The notes: generated by a model not told the origin, from the letters alone. Shown: positions 22,106 to 34,084, counted from the stretch's first letter. The stretch is 64,000 bases of DNA from Enterobacter ludwigii (GCF_001750725.1 NZ_CP017279.1:744001-808000), one strand, 5' to 3'. Made by a program: numbers and translations.

Positions 22106-23389
22106 ATGGAATCCCTGACGTTACAACCTATCGCGCGGGTAGATGGCACCATTAATCTGCCTGGTTCAAAAAGTGTCTCGAACCGCGCTCTGCTGCTGGC
22201 AGCTCTGGCAAACGGCACCACCGTCCTCACAAACCTGCTGGACAGCGATGACGTGCGCCATATGCTCAATGCGCTGAAAGCGTTGGGAGTTCATTACACG
22301 CTGTCTGACGATCGCACCCGCTGTGAAGTGACCGGCAACGGCGGCGCGTTACGCTCGGCTGAAGAGCGTGAACTGTTTCTGGGTAATGCGGGGACGGCGA
22401 TGCGCCCGCTGGCGGCGGCCCTGTGCCTGGGCAGCAACAATATTGTGCTGACCGGTGAGCCGCGCATGAAAGAGCGTCCCATTGGCCATCTGGTAGATGC
22501 CCTTCGTCAGGGCGGCGCGCAGATTGAGTATCTGGAGCAGGAAAATTACCCGCCTCTGCGTCTGCGCGGTGGTTTCAATGGCGGTAACGTCGAGGTGGAT
22601 GGCAGCGTCTCCAGCCAGTTCCTGACGGCTCTGCTGATGACTGCGCCGCTGGCATCACAGGATACGGTCATCACCATCAAAGGCGACCTGGTCTCTAAAC
22701 CGTACATTGATATTACGCTGCACCTGATGAAAACCTTCGGGGTTGAGGTGGAAAACCGCGCTTATCAGCAATTTGTGGTTCGCGGTGCGCAGCAGTACCA
22801 GTCTCCGGGTCATTACCTTGTGGAAGGTGATGCTTCGTCTGCCTCCTATTTCCTGGCGGCAGGGGCAATTAAGGGCGGTACGGTGAAAGTGACCGGCATT
22901 GGCCGTAACAGCGTTCAGGGCGATATCCGTTTTGCTGACGTGCTGGAAAAAATGGGCGCTACGATTACCTGGGGCGATGATTTCATCTCCTGCACCCATG
23001 GCGAGCTGAACGCTATCGATATGGACATGAACCATATCCCGGATGCGGCGATGACCATTGCCACGGCGGCGCTCTTCGCAAAAGGCACCACGACGCTGCG
23101 TAACATTTACAACTGGCGCGTAAAAGAGACTGACCGTCTGTTCGCGATGGCGACCGAACTGCGTAAAGTGGGCGCCGAAGTGGAGGAGGGCGAAGACTAC
23201 ATCCGCGTCACGCCTCCGGCAAAACTGCAGTTTGCGGAAATCGGCACCTATAACGATCACCGCATGGCAATGTGCTTCTCGCTGGTGGCGCTCTCCGATA
23301 CGCCGGTGACCATTCTCGACCCGAAATGTACGGCGAAAACCTTCCCGGACTACTTCGAGCAATTGGCGCGTATCAGTACCCCTGCCTGA
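22106..23389 (+). CDS. aroA: 3-phosphoshikimate 1-carboxyvinyltransferase (EPSP synthase)
   Basis: Sixth shikimate-pathway step, joining shikimate 3-phosphate and phosphoenolpyruvate to EPSP for aromatic amino acids. The 427 residues equal the E. coli enzyme. [10 protein letters not shown] holds the substrate-binding Lys22. [10 protein letters not shown] spans 92-101 with Gly96, Thr97 and Pro101 unchanged, the class I pattern that is sensitive to glyphosate. The C-terminal half has the paired MNHIPDAAM and YNDHRMAM motifs. GAGAGTTAAG precedes the ATG. Second gene of the serC operon. Confidence 0.98.
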   Translation: MESLTLQPIARVDGTINLPGSKSVSNRALLLAALANGTTVLTNLLDSDDVRHMLNALKALGVHYTLSDDRTRCEVTGNGGALRSAEERELFLGNAGTAMRPLAAALCLGSNNIVLTGEPRMKERPIGHLVDALRQGGAQIEYLEQENYPPLRLRGGFNGGNVEVDGSVSSQFLTALLMTAPLASQDTVITIKGDLVSKPYIDITLHLMKTFGVEVENRAYQQFVVRGAQQYQSPGHYLVEGDASSASYFLAAGAIKGGTVKVTGIGRNSVQGDIRFADVLEKMGATITWGDDFISCTHGELNAIDMDMNHIPDAAMTIATAALFAKGTTTLRNIYNWRVKETDRLFAMATELRKVGAEVEEGEDYIRVTPPAKLQFAEIGTYNDHRMAMCFSLVALSDTPVTILDPKCTAKTFPDYFEQLARISTPA

Positions 23390-23397
23390 TTTGCCTT

Positions 23398-23421
23398 CGC
23401 GCCAGCCTCTGTGCTGGCGCG
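23398..23421 (+). other. Strong hairpin after aroA
   Basis: CGCGCCAGC and GCTGGCGCG form a nine-base-pair GC-rich stem nine bases after the aroA stop. No T-run follows, so it may protect the mRNA 3' end or act in a Rho-dependent end. It is not a canonical intrinsic terminator. Confidence 0.55.
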
Positions 23422-23568
23422 CTTACACCGTTCCCACTCATTGACGTGATGATCTACACTTCTGAAGATGTGCGCCTGCCGCCTGCAAGCAACGCGAACG
23501 ATGTAGAAGTATCATTGCGCAATAATTCTTCATCTAAATACCTGTAATTCGCGTTTTTGCACACAACG

Positions 23569-23598
23569 TTAACGATTGTGGGCATTGGCGCGTATAAT
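23569..23598 (+). promoter_or_regulatory. Candidate cmk promoter
   Basis: TATAAT at 23593-23598 is a consensus -10, with TTAACG at 23569-23574 as a fair -35 at an 18-base spacing. It lies 44 bases before the cmk ATG and likely also feeds rpsA. Confidence 0.7.
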
Positions 23599-23642
23599 GC
23601 GCGGCGTTTACGTTAACGGTATGCCTGTTTAAGGAGATAAAG

Positions 23643-24326
23643 ATGACGGCAATTGCCCCGGTCATAACCATTGATGGCCCAAGCGGTGCAGGAAAGGGCA
23701 CCTTGTGCAAGGCAATGGCGGAAGCATTGCAATGGCATCTGCTGGACTCTGGTGCTATTTACCGCGTGTTAGCGCTTGCGGCGCTGCATCACCATGTTGA
23801 TGTGGCCTCCGAAGACGCGCTGGTTCCGCTGGCTACCCATCTTGATGTTCGCTTTATCTCAACCAACGGAAATCTGGAAGTGATTCTCGAAGGTGAAGAT
23901 GTCAGCGGTGAAATTCGGACTCAGGACGTGGCGAATGCCGCTTCACAGGTTGCCGCTTTCCCGCGTGTGCGTGAAGCACTGCTGCGCCGTCAACGCGCCT
24001 TCCGTGAACTGCCTGGCCTGATTGCTGACGGGCGTGACATGGGAACCGTTGTCTTCCCTGATGCGCCAGTGAAAATTTTCCTCGACGCCTCCTCGGAAGA
24101 ACGGGCTCAACGCCGCATGCTTCAGTTGCAGGAAAAGGGGTTTAGTGTTAACTTTGATCGCCTTTTGTCCGAGATAAAAGAGCGCGATGACCGCGATCGT
24201 AACCGCGCCGTCGCCCCACTTGTTCCTGCAGAAGATGCATTAGTTCTGGATTCAACCAGTTTAACTATTGAGCAAGTGATTGAAAAAGCGCTACAATATG
24301 CGCGCCAAAAACTGGCACTCGCGTAA
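23643..24326 (+). CDS. cmk: Cytidylate kinase
   Basis: Phosphorylates CMP and dCMP with ATP, recycling nucleotides from RNA breakdown. The 227 residues equal the E. coli enzyme. The P-loop is GPSGAGKG at 12-19. The CMP-binding insert has the [14 protein letters not shown] stretch, and the lid has [25 protein letters not shown] gives a strong ribosome binding site. rpsA follows after 110 bases with no terminator between, so cmk and rpsA share transcripts. Confidence 0.97.
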   Translation: MTAIAPVITIDGPSGAGKGTLCKAMAEALQWHLLDSGAIYRVLALAALHHHVDVASEDALVPLATHLDVRFISTNGNLEVILEGEDVSGEIRTQDVANAASQVAAFPRVREALLRRQRAFRELPGLIADGRDMGTVVFPDAPVKIFLDASSEERAQRRMLQLQEKGFSVNFDRLLSEIKERDDRDRNRAVAPLVPAEDALVLDSTSLTIEQVIEKALQYARQKLALA

Positions 24327-24436
24327 TTGCGACCGATTTAGCAGTACCCCCGCTGCAATGGATTGACGGCGGGTATGTGAAACAACCCCATCCGGCACGG
24401 AGCCAGGTGGACGTTATATTAACCTGAAGATTAAAC
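24327..24436 (+). promoter_or_regulatory. rpsA leader (S1 autoregulation region)
   Basis: The 110-base leader lacks a canonical Shine-Dalgarno sequence; only GAAG lies before the ATG. It has GC-rich inverted segments and two GGA triplets (in ACGGAGCC and GTGGACG) of the kind placed in hairpin loops in the E. coli rpsA translation initiation region. In E. coli this fold drives efficient initiation and S1 represses it. The sequence next to the start looks the same, so the same autogenous control is likely. Confidence 0.65.
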
Positions 24437-26110
24437 ATGACTGAATCTTTTGCTCAACTATTTGAAGAATCCTTAAAAACAATCGAAACCCGTCCGGGTT
24501 CCATCGTTCGTGGTGTTGTTGTTGCTATCGACAAAGACGTAGTACTGGTTGACGCCGGTCTGAAATCTGAGTCCGCCATTCCGGCAGAGCAGTTCAAAAA
24601 CGCCCAGGGCGAGCTGGAAATCCAGGTTGGTGACGAAGTTGACGTTGCTCTGGATGCAGTAGAAGACGGCTTCGGCGAAACCCTGCTTTCCCGTGAAAAA
24701 GCTAAACGTCACGAAGCTTGGATCACGCTGGAAAAAGCTTACGAAGAAGCTGAAACTGTGGTCGGTGTTATCAACGGCAAAGTTAAAGGTGGCTTCACTG
24801 TTGAGCTGAATGGTATTCGTGCGTTCCTGCCAGGTTCTCTGGTAGACGTTCGTCCAGTCCGTGACACCCTGCACCTCGAAGGCAAAGAGCTTGAGTTCAA
24901 AGTAATCAAGCTGGACCAGAAGCGTAACAACGTTGTTGTATCCCGTCGTGCCGTTATCGAATCCGAAAACAGCGCAGAACGCGATCAGCTGCTGGAAAAC
25001 CTGCAGGAAGGCATGGAAGTCAAAGGTATCGTTAAGAACCTCACTGACTACGGCGCATTCGTTGACCTGGGCGGCGTTGATGGCCTGCTGCACATCACCG
25101 ACATGGCGTGGAAACGCGTTAAGCACCCAAGCGAAATCGTGAACGTGGGCGACGAAATCACTGTTAAAGTGCTTAAGTTCGACCGCGAGCGTACTCGTGT
25201 ATCCCTCGGCCTGAAGCAGCTGGGCGAAGATCCATGGGTAGCTATCGCTAAACGTTACCCAGAAGGTACTAAACTGACTGGTCGCGTTACCAACCTGACT
25301 GACTACGGCTGCTTCGTTGAAATCGAAGAAGGCGTTGAAGGCCTGGTGCACGTTTCCGAAATGGACTGGACCAACAAAAACATCCACCCATCCAAAGTTG
25401 TTAACGTTGGTGATGTAGTGGAAGTTATGGTTCTGGATATCGACGAAGAACGTCGTCGTATCTCCCTGGGCCTGAAACAGTGCAAAAACAACCCATGGCA
25501 GCAGTTCGCGGAAACCCACAACAAGGGTGACCGTGTTGAAGGTAAAATCAAGTCTATCACTGACTTCGGTATCTTCATCGGCCTGGACGGCGGCATCGAT
25601 GGCCTGGTTCACCTGTCTGACATCTCCTGGAACGTTGCAGGCGAAGAAGCAGTTCGTGAATACAAAAAAGGCGACGAAATCGCTGCAGTTGTTCTGCAGG
25701 TTGACGCAGAGCGTGAACGTATCTCCCTGGGCGTTAAACAGCTCGCAGAAGATCCGTTCAACAACTGGGTTGCACTGAACAAGAAAGGCGCAATCGTAAA
25801 CGGTAAAGTCACTGCAGTTGACGCTAAAGGCGCAACTGTAGAACTGGCTGACGGCGTTGAAGGTTACCTGCGCGCTTCTGAAGCTTCACGTGACCGCGTT
25901 GAAGATGCCACTCTGGTTCTGAACGTTGGTGACGACGTTGAAGCTAAGTTCACCGGTGTTGACCGTAAGAACCGTGCAATCAGCCTGTCTGTTCGTGCTA
26001 AAGACGAAGCTGATGAGAAAGATGCAATCGCCACTGTTAACAAACAGGAAGATGCAAACTTCTCTAACAACGCAATGGCTGAAGCTTTCAAAGCAGCTAA
26101 AGGCGAGTAA
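24437..26110 (+). CDS. rpsA: 30S ribosomal protein S1
   Basis: Large ribosomal protein that binds mRNA and unfolds structured leaders during initiation. The 557 residues contain six S1 (OB-fold) repeats at about 21-87, 105-171, 192-260, 277-347, 364-434 and 451-520. The first two are the divergent ribosome-binding repeats; the later four share DYGAFV- and DGLVHxS-like motifs. Codon use is extremely biased, as in highly expressed genes. The ATG at 24437 has no proper ribosome binding site, a known trait of this gene. A terminator follows 100 bases later. Confidence 0.98.
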   Translation: MTESFAQLFEESLKTIETRPGSIVRGVVVAIDKDVVLVDAGLKSESAIPAEQFKNAQGELEIQVGDEVDVALDAVEDGFGETLLSREKAKRHEAWITLEKAYEEAETVVGVINGKVKGGFTVELNGIRAFLPGSLVDVRPVRDTLHLEGKELEFKVIKLDQKRNNVVVSRRAVIESENSAERDQLLENLQEGMEVKGIVKNLTDYGAFVDLGGVDGLLHITDMAWKRVKHPSEIVNVGDEITVKVLKFDRERTRVSLGLKQLGEDPWVAIAKRYPEGTKLTGRVTNLTDYGCFVEIEEGVEGLVHVSEMDWTNKNIHPSKVVNVGDVVEVMVLDIDEERRRISLGLKQCKNNPWQQFAETHNKGDRVEGKIKSITDFGIFIGLDGGIDGLVHLSDISWNVAGEEAVREYKKGDEIAAVVLQVDAERERISLGVKQLAEDPFNNWVALNKKGAIVNGKVTAVDAKGATVELADGVEGYLRASEASRDRVEDATLVLNVGDDVEAKFTGVDRKNRAISLSVRAKDEADEKDAIATVNKQEDANFSNNAMAEAFKAAKGE

Positions 26111-26211
26111 TATCAGGTTGTCCGCATCATTTTGAGCTGTAACGCATTTACAGCGAGAAGGATGAGGAGCAATCTTGACAGATTAGAGGATTCGTCCTGT
26201 AATCAATAACA

Positions 26212-26237
26212 AAGGGCGGCTACGGCCGCCCTTGTTT
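26212..26237 (+). terminator. rpsA terminator
   Basis: AAGGGCGGC, loop TACG, GCCGCCCTT, then TTGTTT. It lies about 100 bases after the rpsA stop and 45 bases before ihfB. Confidence 0.85.
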
Positions 26238-26281
26238 AATGAGCTGTTCAGCTAATTGGTTTGAAAGGAACCGGAGGAATC

Positions 26282-26569
26282 ATGACCAAGTCAGAATTGA
26301 TTGAAAGACTTGCCAGTCAGCAACCGCATATCCCTGCGAAAGCAGTGGAGGATGCCGTAAAAGAGATGCTGGAGCATATGGCCTCCACTCTTGCCCAGGG
26401 CGAGCGCATTGAAATCCGCGGTTTCGGTAGTTTTTCTCTGCACTATCGTGCTCCACGTACCGGGCGTAACCCGAAAACTGGCGATAAAGTCGAACTGGAA
26501 GGTAAGTACGTTCCACACTTTAAGCCGGGTAAAGAACTGCGCGATCGCGCCAACATTTACGGCAACTGA
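26282..26569 (+). CDS. ihfB: Integration host factor subunit beta
   Basis: DNA-bending protein that pairs with IhfA and shapes promoters, origins and recombination sites. It has 95 residues starting [10 protein letters not shown], with the beta-arm motif [15 protein letters not shown] near 58-72 including the DNA-intercalating proline. It ends YGN, one residue longer than the 94-residue E. coli protein as I recall it. The frame opens seven codons earlier, but the ATG at 26282 has GGAGGA eight bases upstream. Transcribed alone between two terminators, although readthrough from rpsA is possible. Confidence 0.96.
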   Translation: MTKSELIERLASQQPHIPAKAVEDAVKEMLEHMASTLAQGERIEIRGFGSFSLHYRAPRTGRNPKTGDKVELEGKYVPHFKPGKELRDRANIYGN

Positions 26570-26602
26570 GTTTAGCCATCAGCGCTAAACTGGGTTCGAA
26601 AG

Positions 26603-26626
26603 AAAGCACCTGCGGGTGCTTTTTTT
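26603..26626 (+). terminator. ihfB terminator
   Basis: AAAGCACC, loop TGCG, GGTGCTTT and a T-run to 26626. A second hairpin, GTTTAGC with GCTAAAC at 26570-26590, sits just before it, directly after the stop codon. Confidence 0.92.
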
Positions 26627-26784
26627 GTGCCTGCCGCTTTTATTCTGAAGATGCCGCGCAATTTTCCTTTTGTTTTCTGCAAACGGATAAAAATGTTTCA
26701 GCGCCCGCTGTAAACCGCGTTTCTTCTGGCTGACGACTCACCCTGCCTGCTTCCATACTGTCACCCTCAAACAGGGAGGTAGTA

Positions 26785-29049
26785 ATGGGCATTCCCGCGA
26801 TAAGTCTTTGCGCCATTCTGGCGATCATGCCGTTACTCTGGTTACCCGTCCTGCCTGAACGTCATACCGTGTGGGTAATGATAGCCGGTGGGATAGCGCT
26901 GGCCGCCCAGCGAAACAACGTCCTGAAGTATATGGGGATCGTGGTGTTATTTTGTGCCTGGGGTCTTCTTGCTGCGCAGGAAAGCGTCTGGCCGATGCAA
27001 CATTTAACGACGGGAGCAGTGCAGGCAGAGATAGAAATCACGGCCACCGATGGTGCAACAATGCATCAGGGCAACATTCTGCGTGTCGATGGTCAGCGCT
27101 GGTGGGCACCCACGGGCGTGACGCTGTATGGCAATTACCTGCCGCAAAAGGTATGTGCCGGTCAGCGCTGGGCCATGACGCTCAGGCTCCGGCCTGTGCA
27201 TGGCGAGCTAAACGACGGGGGATATGATCCCCAGCGAAGCGCCTTTGCCCGACACCAGACGCTCAGCGGACGTTTTACGCAGGCGAAAATCGTCGATGAA
27301 AACTGTAGCTTGCGTGCTCAGTACCTGATGTCACTGCAACACCGGCTTTCTGCTTTTCACTGGGGCGCGGTTATGCTTGGGCTGGGGATGGGAGAACGTC
27401 TGGAGGTGCCCCGGGAAATTAAAGATCTGATGCGCGACACCGGCACGCTGCACCTGATGGCAATTTCGGGTCTGCATATTGCGCTGGCCGCATCCATCGT
27501 CTGGTTACTTACGCGAGGGCTTCAGTTTTTAATGCCGGGCCACTGGATCCACTGGCAGATTCCTCTCCTGGCCGGGTTGTTCTTTGCCGCTTTCTACGCC
27601 TGGCTTACCGGGCTGCAACCGCCCGCATTGCGAACGGTTATCGCACTTGCCGTGCTGGCGGCATTGCGCATTGGCGCCCGTCAGTGGTCTCCCTGGCAGG
27701 TGTGGTGTTGCTGTATCGCGGCAATCCTGATAAGCGATCCCTTAGCCGTGCTTTCTCAAAGTCTGGCCCTTTCAGCTTTTGCCGTCGCCGCGCTGATTTT
27801 CTGGTTTCAGTGGCTGCCTCTTCCTCGCGGGCACCGGGTTCGCTGGTTACAGCCTCTGTTGAATCTGCTTTATCTGCAAACCGGCATGTTGCTTCTGCTC
27901 ATGCCATTACAGGTGCTGATTTTTCATGGGTTTAGCTTCTCTTCCCTGGTGGCTAATCTCTTTGCCGTCCCCCTGGTCACTTTTGTCTGCGTACCGCTGA
28001 TCCTGGCCGGAATGTTGCTTCATCTGTTGCCGCTGACGGCGCTGGAAAGTGCCCTCTGGTTTGCAGCCGATAAATCCCTGGGGGGGTTGTTCTGGATGCT
28101 GATGCGCCTGCCGGATGGCTGGCAGAATGTAGATGAACGATGGCAATACCTGACGTTATTGCCCTGGCTTGCCATTATCGGCTGGCGCTTTCATGCCTGG
28201 AAATCTGTTCCTGCAGTTTGTCTGGCAGGGAGTGTCTTACTGGCATTTCCACTCTGGCGAACGGTGAGGAGTGAGGGCTGGACACTGCATATGCTGGATG
28301 TGGGGCAGGGGCTGGCAATGGTCATTGAACGCCATGGTAAAGCCCTTCTTTATGATACCGGGCTCGCCTGGCCGGGTGGTGATAGCGCCCGGCAGTTAAT
28401 CATTCCGTGGCTACGCTGGCACCATTTGCAACCAGAAGGCGTCATTCTCAGTCATGAGCATCTCGACCATGCGGGCGGCCTGGCGACGATGCAAAAAACA
28501 TGGCCCACGTTATGGATAAGAAGCCCGTTAGGCCGGGGGGAGCATCGGCCTTGTTTTCGCGGGCAGAGATGGATATGGGAGGGGTTAACCTTCACCGTCC
28601 ACTGGCCACCTGAGGGCTATTCCGAAAGGGGGAACAATCGCTCCTGTGTGGTAAAAATCGACGATGGTGAGCAGAGTGCGTTGCTTACGGGGGATATTGA
28701 AGCGCAAGCGGAACAGACTATGCTTAGCCATTACTGGCGTCATCTGACGTCCACTGTGATACAGGTACCCCATCATGGCAGCAATACGTCTTCATCATTG
28801 CCACTGGTGCAGCGGGTAGAGGGGAGGATCGCGCTCGATTCTGCGGCCCGCTATAACGCATGGCATTTTCCGTCGGCAAAAGTTATCAGACGTTATCGAA
28901 AAGAGGGCTATATCTGGCACGATACCCCCCATTCTGGACAAATATCGGTGACATTCTCGCAACATCGATGGCAAATACAACGCGTACGTGATGAATATTT
29001 ACCGCGTTGGTATCATCAGTGGTTTGGCGCGCCCGTAGATAACGGGTAG
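26785..29049 (+). CDS. ycaI: ComEC/Rec2-family DNA uptake channel homologue YcaI
   Basis: Homologue of the ComEC channel that takes up single-stranded DNA in competent bacteria. The 754 residues, the same as E. coli YcaI, have an N-terminal OB-like region, a polytopic competence domain (about 190-480) with SGLHIALAAS, and a C-terminal metallo-beta-lactamase-like domain with HEHLDH at 557-562 and a later PHHGSNTS motif. No other competence genes are in the window. GGGAGGTAGTA precedes the ATG. msbA starts 36 bases after the stop with a weak ribosome binding site, so the two may share a transcript. The 158-base gap upstream shows no gene. Confidence 0.92.
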   Translation: MGIPAISLCAILAIMPLLWLPVLPERHTVWVMIAGGIALAAQRNNVLKYMGIVVLFCAWGLLAAQESVWPMQHLTTGAVQAEIEITATDGATMHQGNILRVDGQRWWAPTGVTLYGNYLPQKVCAGQRWAMTLRLRPVHGELNDGGYDPQRSAFARHQTLSGRFTQAKIVDENCSLRAQYLMSLQHRLSAFHWGAVMLGLGMGERLEVPREIKDLMRDTGTLHLMAISGLHIALAASIVWLLTRGLQFLMPGHWIHWQIPLLAGLFFAAFYAWLTGLQPPALRTVIALAVLAALRIGARQWSPWQVWCCCIAAILISDPLAVLSQSLALSAFAVAALIFWFQWLPLPRGHRVRWLQPLLNLLYLQTGMLLLLMPLQVLIFHGFSFSSLVANLFAVPLVTFVCVPLILAGMLLHLLPLTALESALWFAADKSLGGLFWMLMRLPDGWQNVDERWQYLTLLPWLAIIGWRFHAWKSVPAVCLAGSVLLAFPLWRTVRSEGWTLHMLDVGQGLAMVIERHGKALLYDTGLAWPGGDSARQLIIPWLRWHHLQPEGVILSHEHLDHAGGLATMQKTWPTLWIRSPLGRGEHRPCFRGQRWIWEGLTFTVHWPPEGYSERGNNRSCVVKIDDGEQSALLTGDIEAQAEQTMLSHYWRHLTSTVIQVPHHGSNTSSSLPLVQRVEGRIALDSAARYNAWHFPSAKVIRRYRKEGYIWHDTPHSGQISVTFSQHRWQIQRVRDEYLPRWYHQWFGAPVDNG

Positions 29050-29085
29050 AATATGCGGCTATTTCAACAGATGCTGGTTTTTTGA

Positions 29086-30834
29086 ATGCATAACGACAAA
29101 GATCTCTCCACGTGGCAAACCTTCCGCCGACTCTGGCCGATGATTGCACCTTTTAAAGCAGGCTTGATCGTGGCGGGTGTAGCGTTAGTCCTCAACGCAG
29201 CCAGCGATACGTTTATGTTATCGCTTCTCAAACCGTTACTGGATGACGGTTTTGGTAAAACAGATCGCTCAGTGCTGATATGGATGCCACTGGTGGTTAT
29301 TGGACTGATGATCTTACGCGGTATCACCAGCTACATTTCGAGCTACTGTATCTCCTGGGTTTCCGGGAAAGTCGTTATGACCATGCGCCGTCGGCTGTTT
29401 GGCCACATGATGGGCATGCCAGTAGCGTTCTTTGATAAGCAGTCTACCGGTACCTTGCTGTCACGTATTACCTACGACTCCGAGCAGGTGGCATCATCGT
29501 CGTCCAACGCGCTGATTACCGTGGTGCGTGAAGGTGCATCGATTATCGGTCTGTTCATCATGATGTTCTATTACAGCTGGCAGCTGTCACTGATCCTTAT
29601 CGTGCTGGCACCGGTTGTCTCTATTGCTATTCGCGTCGTTTCAAAGCGTTTTCGCAACATCAGTAAGAATATGCAGAACACGATGGGCCAGGTTACGACC
29701 AGCGCAGAGCAGATGCTGAAAGGGCATAAAGAGGTGTTGATTTTCGGCGGGCAGGAAGTCGAAACCAAACGCTTTGATAAAGTCAGCAACAAAATGCGTC
29801 TGCAGGGGATGAAAATGGTTTCGGCCTCTTCAATTTCTGACCCTATCATTCAGCTGATCGCTTCTCTGGCGCTGGCCTTTGTTCTGTATGCGGCCAGCTT
29901 CCCGAGCGTGATGGAGACGCTGACGGCAGGTACCATCACCGTGGTCTTCTCATCGATGATTGCCCTGATGCGTCCGCTGAAATCACTGACGAACGTCAAC
30001 GCTCAGTTCCAGCGCGGGATGGCTGCCTGCCAGACTCTGTTCAGCATTCTGGATACCGAACAGGAGAAAGATGAAGGTAAACGCGAGATTGAACGCGCCC
30101 ACGGCGATGTTGAATTCCGCAATGTGACTTTCACCTATCCTGGCCGCGAAACGCCGGCTTTGCGTAATATCAACCTGTCCATTCCCGCGGGTAAAACCGT
30201 TGCGCTGGTAGGCCGCTCTGGCTCAGGTAAATCCACCATCGCCAGCCTGATTACCCGTTTCTATGATATCGACGAGGGTGAAATCCTGCTGGATGGCCAT
30301 GACCTGCGGGAGTATACCCTGCAGTCGCTGCGTAATCAGGTGGCGCTGGTCTCCCAGAATGTGCATCTCTTCAACGATACTGTGGCAAATAACATTGCCT
30401 ATGCGCGTACAGAAGAGTACAGCCGTGCAGAGATTGAAAAGGCCGCTCGTATGGCCTATGCGATGGACTTTATCAACAAGATGGATAACGGTCTGGATAC
30501 CATTATCGGTGAGAACGGTGTACTGCTCTCCGGTGGCCAGCGCCAGCGTATCGCCATTGCTCGTGCGCTGTTGCGTGATAGCCCGATTCTGATTCTGGAT
30601 GAAGCAACCTCTGCGCTGGATACGGAATCTGAACGTGCCATTCAGTCTGCGCTGGATGAGCTGCAAAAGAACCGTACGTCGCTGGTGATTGCGCACCGTC
30701 TGTCGACTATCGAGCAGGCTGACGAAATAGTTGTTGTTGAAGATGGCGTGATTGTCGAACGCGGAAGCCACTCTGATTTGCTGGCGCACCGCGGCGTTTA
30801 CGCCCAACTGCATAAGATGCAATTCGGCGAATGA
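29086..30834 (+). CDS. msbA: Lipid A-core ABC flippase MsbA
   Basis: Essential homodimeric ABC exporter that flips lipid A-core across the inner membrane. The 582 residues equal the E. coli protein. The transmembrane domain (about 20-310) has six segments. The nucleotide-binding domain has Walker A GRSGSGKS at 376-383, signature LSGGQ from 481, Walker [13 protein letters not shown] and a switch histidine in IAHRLST. The ATG at 29086 has little Shine-Dalgarno complementarity upstream. Its last four bases overlap the lpxK start, so the two lipid A genes are coupled. Confidence 0.98.
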   Translation: MHNDKDLSTWQTFRRLWPMIAPFKAGLIVAGVALVLNAASDTFMLSLLKPLLDDGFGKTDRSVLIWMPLVVIGLMILRGITSYISSYCISWVSGKVVMTMRRRLFGHMMGMPVAFFDKQSTGTLLSRITYDSEQVASSSSNALITVVREGASIIGLFIMMFYYSWQLSLILIVLAPVVSIAIRVVSKRFRNISKNMQNTMGQVTTSAEQMLKGHKEVLIFGGQEVETKRFDKVSNKMRLQGMKMVSASSISDPIIQLIASLALAFVLYAASFPSVMETLTAGTITVVFSSMIALMRPLKSLTNVNAQFQRGMAACQTLFSILDTEQEKDEGKREIERAHGDVEFRNVTFTYPGRETPALRNINLSIPAGKTVALVGRSGSGKSTIASLITRFYDIDEGEILLDGHDLREYTLQSLRNQVALVSQNVHLFNDTVANNIAYARTEEYSRAEIEKAARMAYAMDFINKMDNGLDTIIGENGVLLSGGQRQRIAIARALLRDSPILILDEATSALDTESERAIQSALDELQKNRTSLVIAHRLSTIEQADEIVVVEDGVIVERGSHSDLLAHRGVYAQLHKMQFGE

Positions 30835-31808
30835 TTGCACGCATCTGGTCCGGTGAATCACCGCTGTGGCTACTGTTTCTGCCGCTTTCCTGGCTTTATG
30901 GCCTGGTGAGCGGCGTCATTCGTCTGCTTTACCGTCTGGGGTTAAAGCGAGCATGGCGCGCGCCGGTGCCGGTTGTCGTGGTGGGTAACCTGACGGCTGG
31001 CGGCAACGGTAAAACACCGGTGGTGATCTGGCTGGTGGAGCAACTGCAAAAACGCGGTATACGCCCAGGCGTGGTATCGCGTGGATATGGCGGAAAAGCG
31101 GCGCAGTATCCCCTGTTGTTGACCGCGGAAACTACGACCGCTGAAGCGGGTGATGAGCCAGTATTGATATACCAGCGTACAGGTGCACCTGTTGCGGTTT
31201 CCCCGGTACGCAGTGATGCCGTTCAGGCACTTCTTGCCGAACACACGGTAGACATTATTATTACTGACGATGGTCTGCAGCATTACGCGCTGGCGCGTGA
31301 TAAAGAGATTGTGGTCATTGACGGGGTTCGCCGGTTCGGTAACGGCTGGTGGCTACCCGCAGGACCAATGCGCGAACGCGCTTCGCGTCTCAGGTCCGTT
31401 GATGCGGTGATTGTTAACGGTGGAGAGGCTAAACCGGGTGAGATCCCTATGCATCTCAGGCCGGGAATGGCGGTGAATCTGTTGACCGGAGAGCGCCGTG
31501 CTGTCTCGTTGTTACCCGCGCTGGTGGCCATGGCGGGTATCGGTCATCCTCCGCGTTTCTTCGCGACGCTGGAACAGTGTGGTGCCCGGCTTGAAAAACG
31601 CGTTCCGCTGGCCGATCATCAGGCGCTGGTGCCAGATCAGGTCGCGGCCCTGACTGCGCCGGGGCAGACGCTAATCATGACTGAAAAAGATGCGGTGAAA
31701 TGCCGTGCCTTTGCGAAGGATAACTGGTGGTATCTGCCGGTTGACGCTGAACTCAGCGGTGAGCAACCGGAACAATTGCTCAAGGAACTGATTGCGTTAG
31801 TGCAGTAA
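30831..31808 (+). CDS. lpxK: Tetraacyldisaccharide 4'-kinase
   Basis: Phosphorylates the 4' position of the lipid A disaccharide precursor, making lipid IVA at the inner membrane face. The 325 residues begin with a hydrophobic N-terminal anchor (about 10-36). The P-loop is GGNGKT at 57-62 inside [12 protein letters not shown], and the DDGLQHYAL motif near 147 is typical of LpxK. The start overlaps the msbA stop as ATGA. Length is close to the 328 residues of E. coli. Confidence 0.97.
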   Translation: MIARIWSGESPLWLLFLPLSWLYGLVSGVIRLLYRLGLKRAWRAPVPVVVVGNLTAGGNGKTPVVIWLVEQLQKRGIRPGVVSRGYGGKAAQYPLLLTAETTTAEAGDEPVLIYQRTGAPVAVSPVRSDAVQALLAEHTVDIIITDDGLQHYALARDKEIVVIDGVRRFGNGWWLPAGPMRERASRLRSVDAVIVNGGEAKPGEIPMHLRPGMAVNLLTGERRAVSLLPALVAMAGIGHPPRFFATLEQCGARLEKRVPLADHQALVPDQVAALTAPGQTLIMTEKDAVKCRAFAKDNWWYLPVDAELSGEQPEQLLKELIALVQ

Positions 31809-31852
31809 TGGCTTACGCGGTTCTGGTGGCGCTTTGACTGACAGGAAAACGC

Positions 31853-33082
31853 ATGTCTTTACCGCAACTCTCGCTTTCAGCCGCACGTCATTTGCACCTT
31901 GCCGCACAGGGGCTACTCAAAAAGCCCCGCCGCCGCGCGCAGCCCGCCGATATTCTCTCTACCGTTCAGCGCATGTCGCTCCTTCAAATTGACACCATTA
32001 ATATTGTGGCCCGTAGCCCTTACCTTGTGCTGTTTAGTCGACTGGGGAATTATCCGCCTCAGTGGCTGGATGACGCGCTCAGTAAGGGGGACTTAATGGA
32101 GTACTGGGCGCACGAGGCCTGTTTCCTGCCGCGCAGCGATTTTGCTCTGGTTCGCCATCGCATGCTGGCCCCCGAAAAGATGGGCTGGAAATACCGCCAG
32201 GAATGGATGCAGGAGCACGCGACTGAAATAGCACAGCTTATCGAGCATATTCAGCAAAACGGTCCTGTACGTTCCGCCGATTTTGAACATCCGAGAAAAG
32301 GGACCAGCGGCTGGTGGGAGTGGAAGCCGCACAAACGCCACCTTGAAGGACTGTTTACGTCCGGCAAAGTCATGGTGATTGAACGGCGTAATTTTCAGCG
32401 CGTGTATGACCTGACGCACCGCGTGATGCCCCACTGGGACGATGAGCGTGACTTACTCACCCAGGAGGCAGCGGAAGCCATCATGCTGGAGAACAGCGCC
32501 CGCAGTCTGGGCATTTTCCGGCCGCAGTGGCTGGCGGATTACTATCGCCTTCGCCAGCCGGCCCTGAAACCGCTGCTGGAAATGTGGCAGCGTGAACATC
32601 GTGTTATCCCCGTCACGGTAGAAACCCTCGGGGACATGTGGCTGCATTCGGATCTCCTCCCGCTCTTACCCCAGGCTCTGGAAAGTAAGCTTCAGGCAAC
32701 CCACAGCGCGGTGTTATCGCCTTTCGATCCGGTCGTGTGGGACAGAAAACGGGCCGAACAGCTCTTTAATTTCAGCTATCGGCTCGAGTGTTACACCCCC
32801 GCGCCAAAGCGTCAGTACGGCTACTTTGTGTTGCCTCTGCTGCACAAAGGGCAACTGGTCGGTCGAATGGACGCCAAAATGCACCGCAAAACCGGCACGC
32901 TGGAGATTATCGCGCTCTATCTTGAAGAGGGGATCAAGACCACCGCGGCGCTGGAAAAAGGATTAACCTCCGCCATTAGCGAATTCGCACGCTGGCAGGG
33001 GGCCCACGACGTGGCGCTGGGTCGGGTGCCTGACGGGTTGTTTAGCACCTGTCGACGTGGCTGGGAAACAGACACTCCCTGA
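31853..33082 (+). CDS. ycaQ: YcaQ (AlkX), DNA interstrand-crosslink glycosylase
   Basis: Winged-helix DNA glycosylase of the AlkZ-like (HTH_42) family. The E. coli protein unhooks interstrand crosslinks made by nitrogen mustards. The 409 residues include the catalytic QID motif at 45-47 within LLQIDTINIV, and a C-terminal part with LPLLHKGQLVGRMDAK typical of the family. It lies 44 bases after lpxK; the gap has no terminator, so it may be read with lpxK, although the function is unrelated. Length is within one residue of E. coli YcaQ. Confidence 0.92.
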   Translation: MSLPQLSLSAARHLHLAAQGLLKKPRRRAQPADILSTVQRMSLLQIDTINIVARSPYLVLFSRLGNYPPQWLDDALSKGDLMEYWAHEACFLPRSDFALVRHRMLAPEKMGWKYRQEWMQEHATEIAQLIEHIQQNGPVRSADFEHPRKGTSGWWEWKPHKRHLEGLFTSGKVMVIERRNFQRVYDLTHRVMPHWDDERDLLTQEAAEAIMLENSARSLGIFRPQWLADYYRLRQPALKPLLEMWQREHRVIPVTVETLGDMWLHSDLLPLLPQALESKLQATHSAVLSPFDPVVWDRKRAEQLFNFSYRLECYTPAPKRQYGYFVLPLLHKGQLVGRMDAKMHRKTGTLEIIALYLEEGIKTTAALEKGLTSAISEFARWQGAHDVALGRVPDGLFSTCRRGWETDTP

Positions 33083-33127
33083 AAAAGGAATGTGTTAAGC
33101 TTTAGCGATTACCCATACGGAGGAACT

Positions 33128-34053
<926 letters not shown>

Positions 34054-34062
34054 TAGCGCCCG

Positions 34063-34084
34063 CATCCCTCCTTACGGGGGGATG
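34063..34084 (+). terminator. Hairpin after kdsB
   Basis: CATCCCTCC pairs with GGGGGGATG around TTAC, ten bases after the kdsB stop. Only TTCTCT follows, so termination strength is doubtful. Confidence 0.5.

Noticed and set aside
23272..23547. 91-codon frame overlapping the aroA end and running toward cmk
   Set aside because: It is mostly inside aroA in another frame, has no ribosome binding site, and the part outside aroA crosses the aroA hairpin and stops before the cmk promoter.
24473..25612. 379-codon minus-strand frame opposite rpsA
   Set aside because: Explained by the extreme codon bias of rpsA on the other strand.
26785..29049. ycaI considered as part of a competence locus
   Set aside because: No other uptake or pilus genes are in the window, and the same isolated gene occurs beside msbA in E. 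coli.
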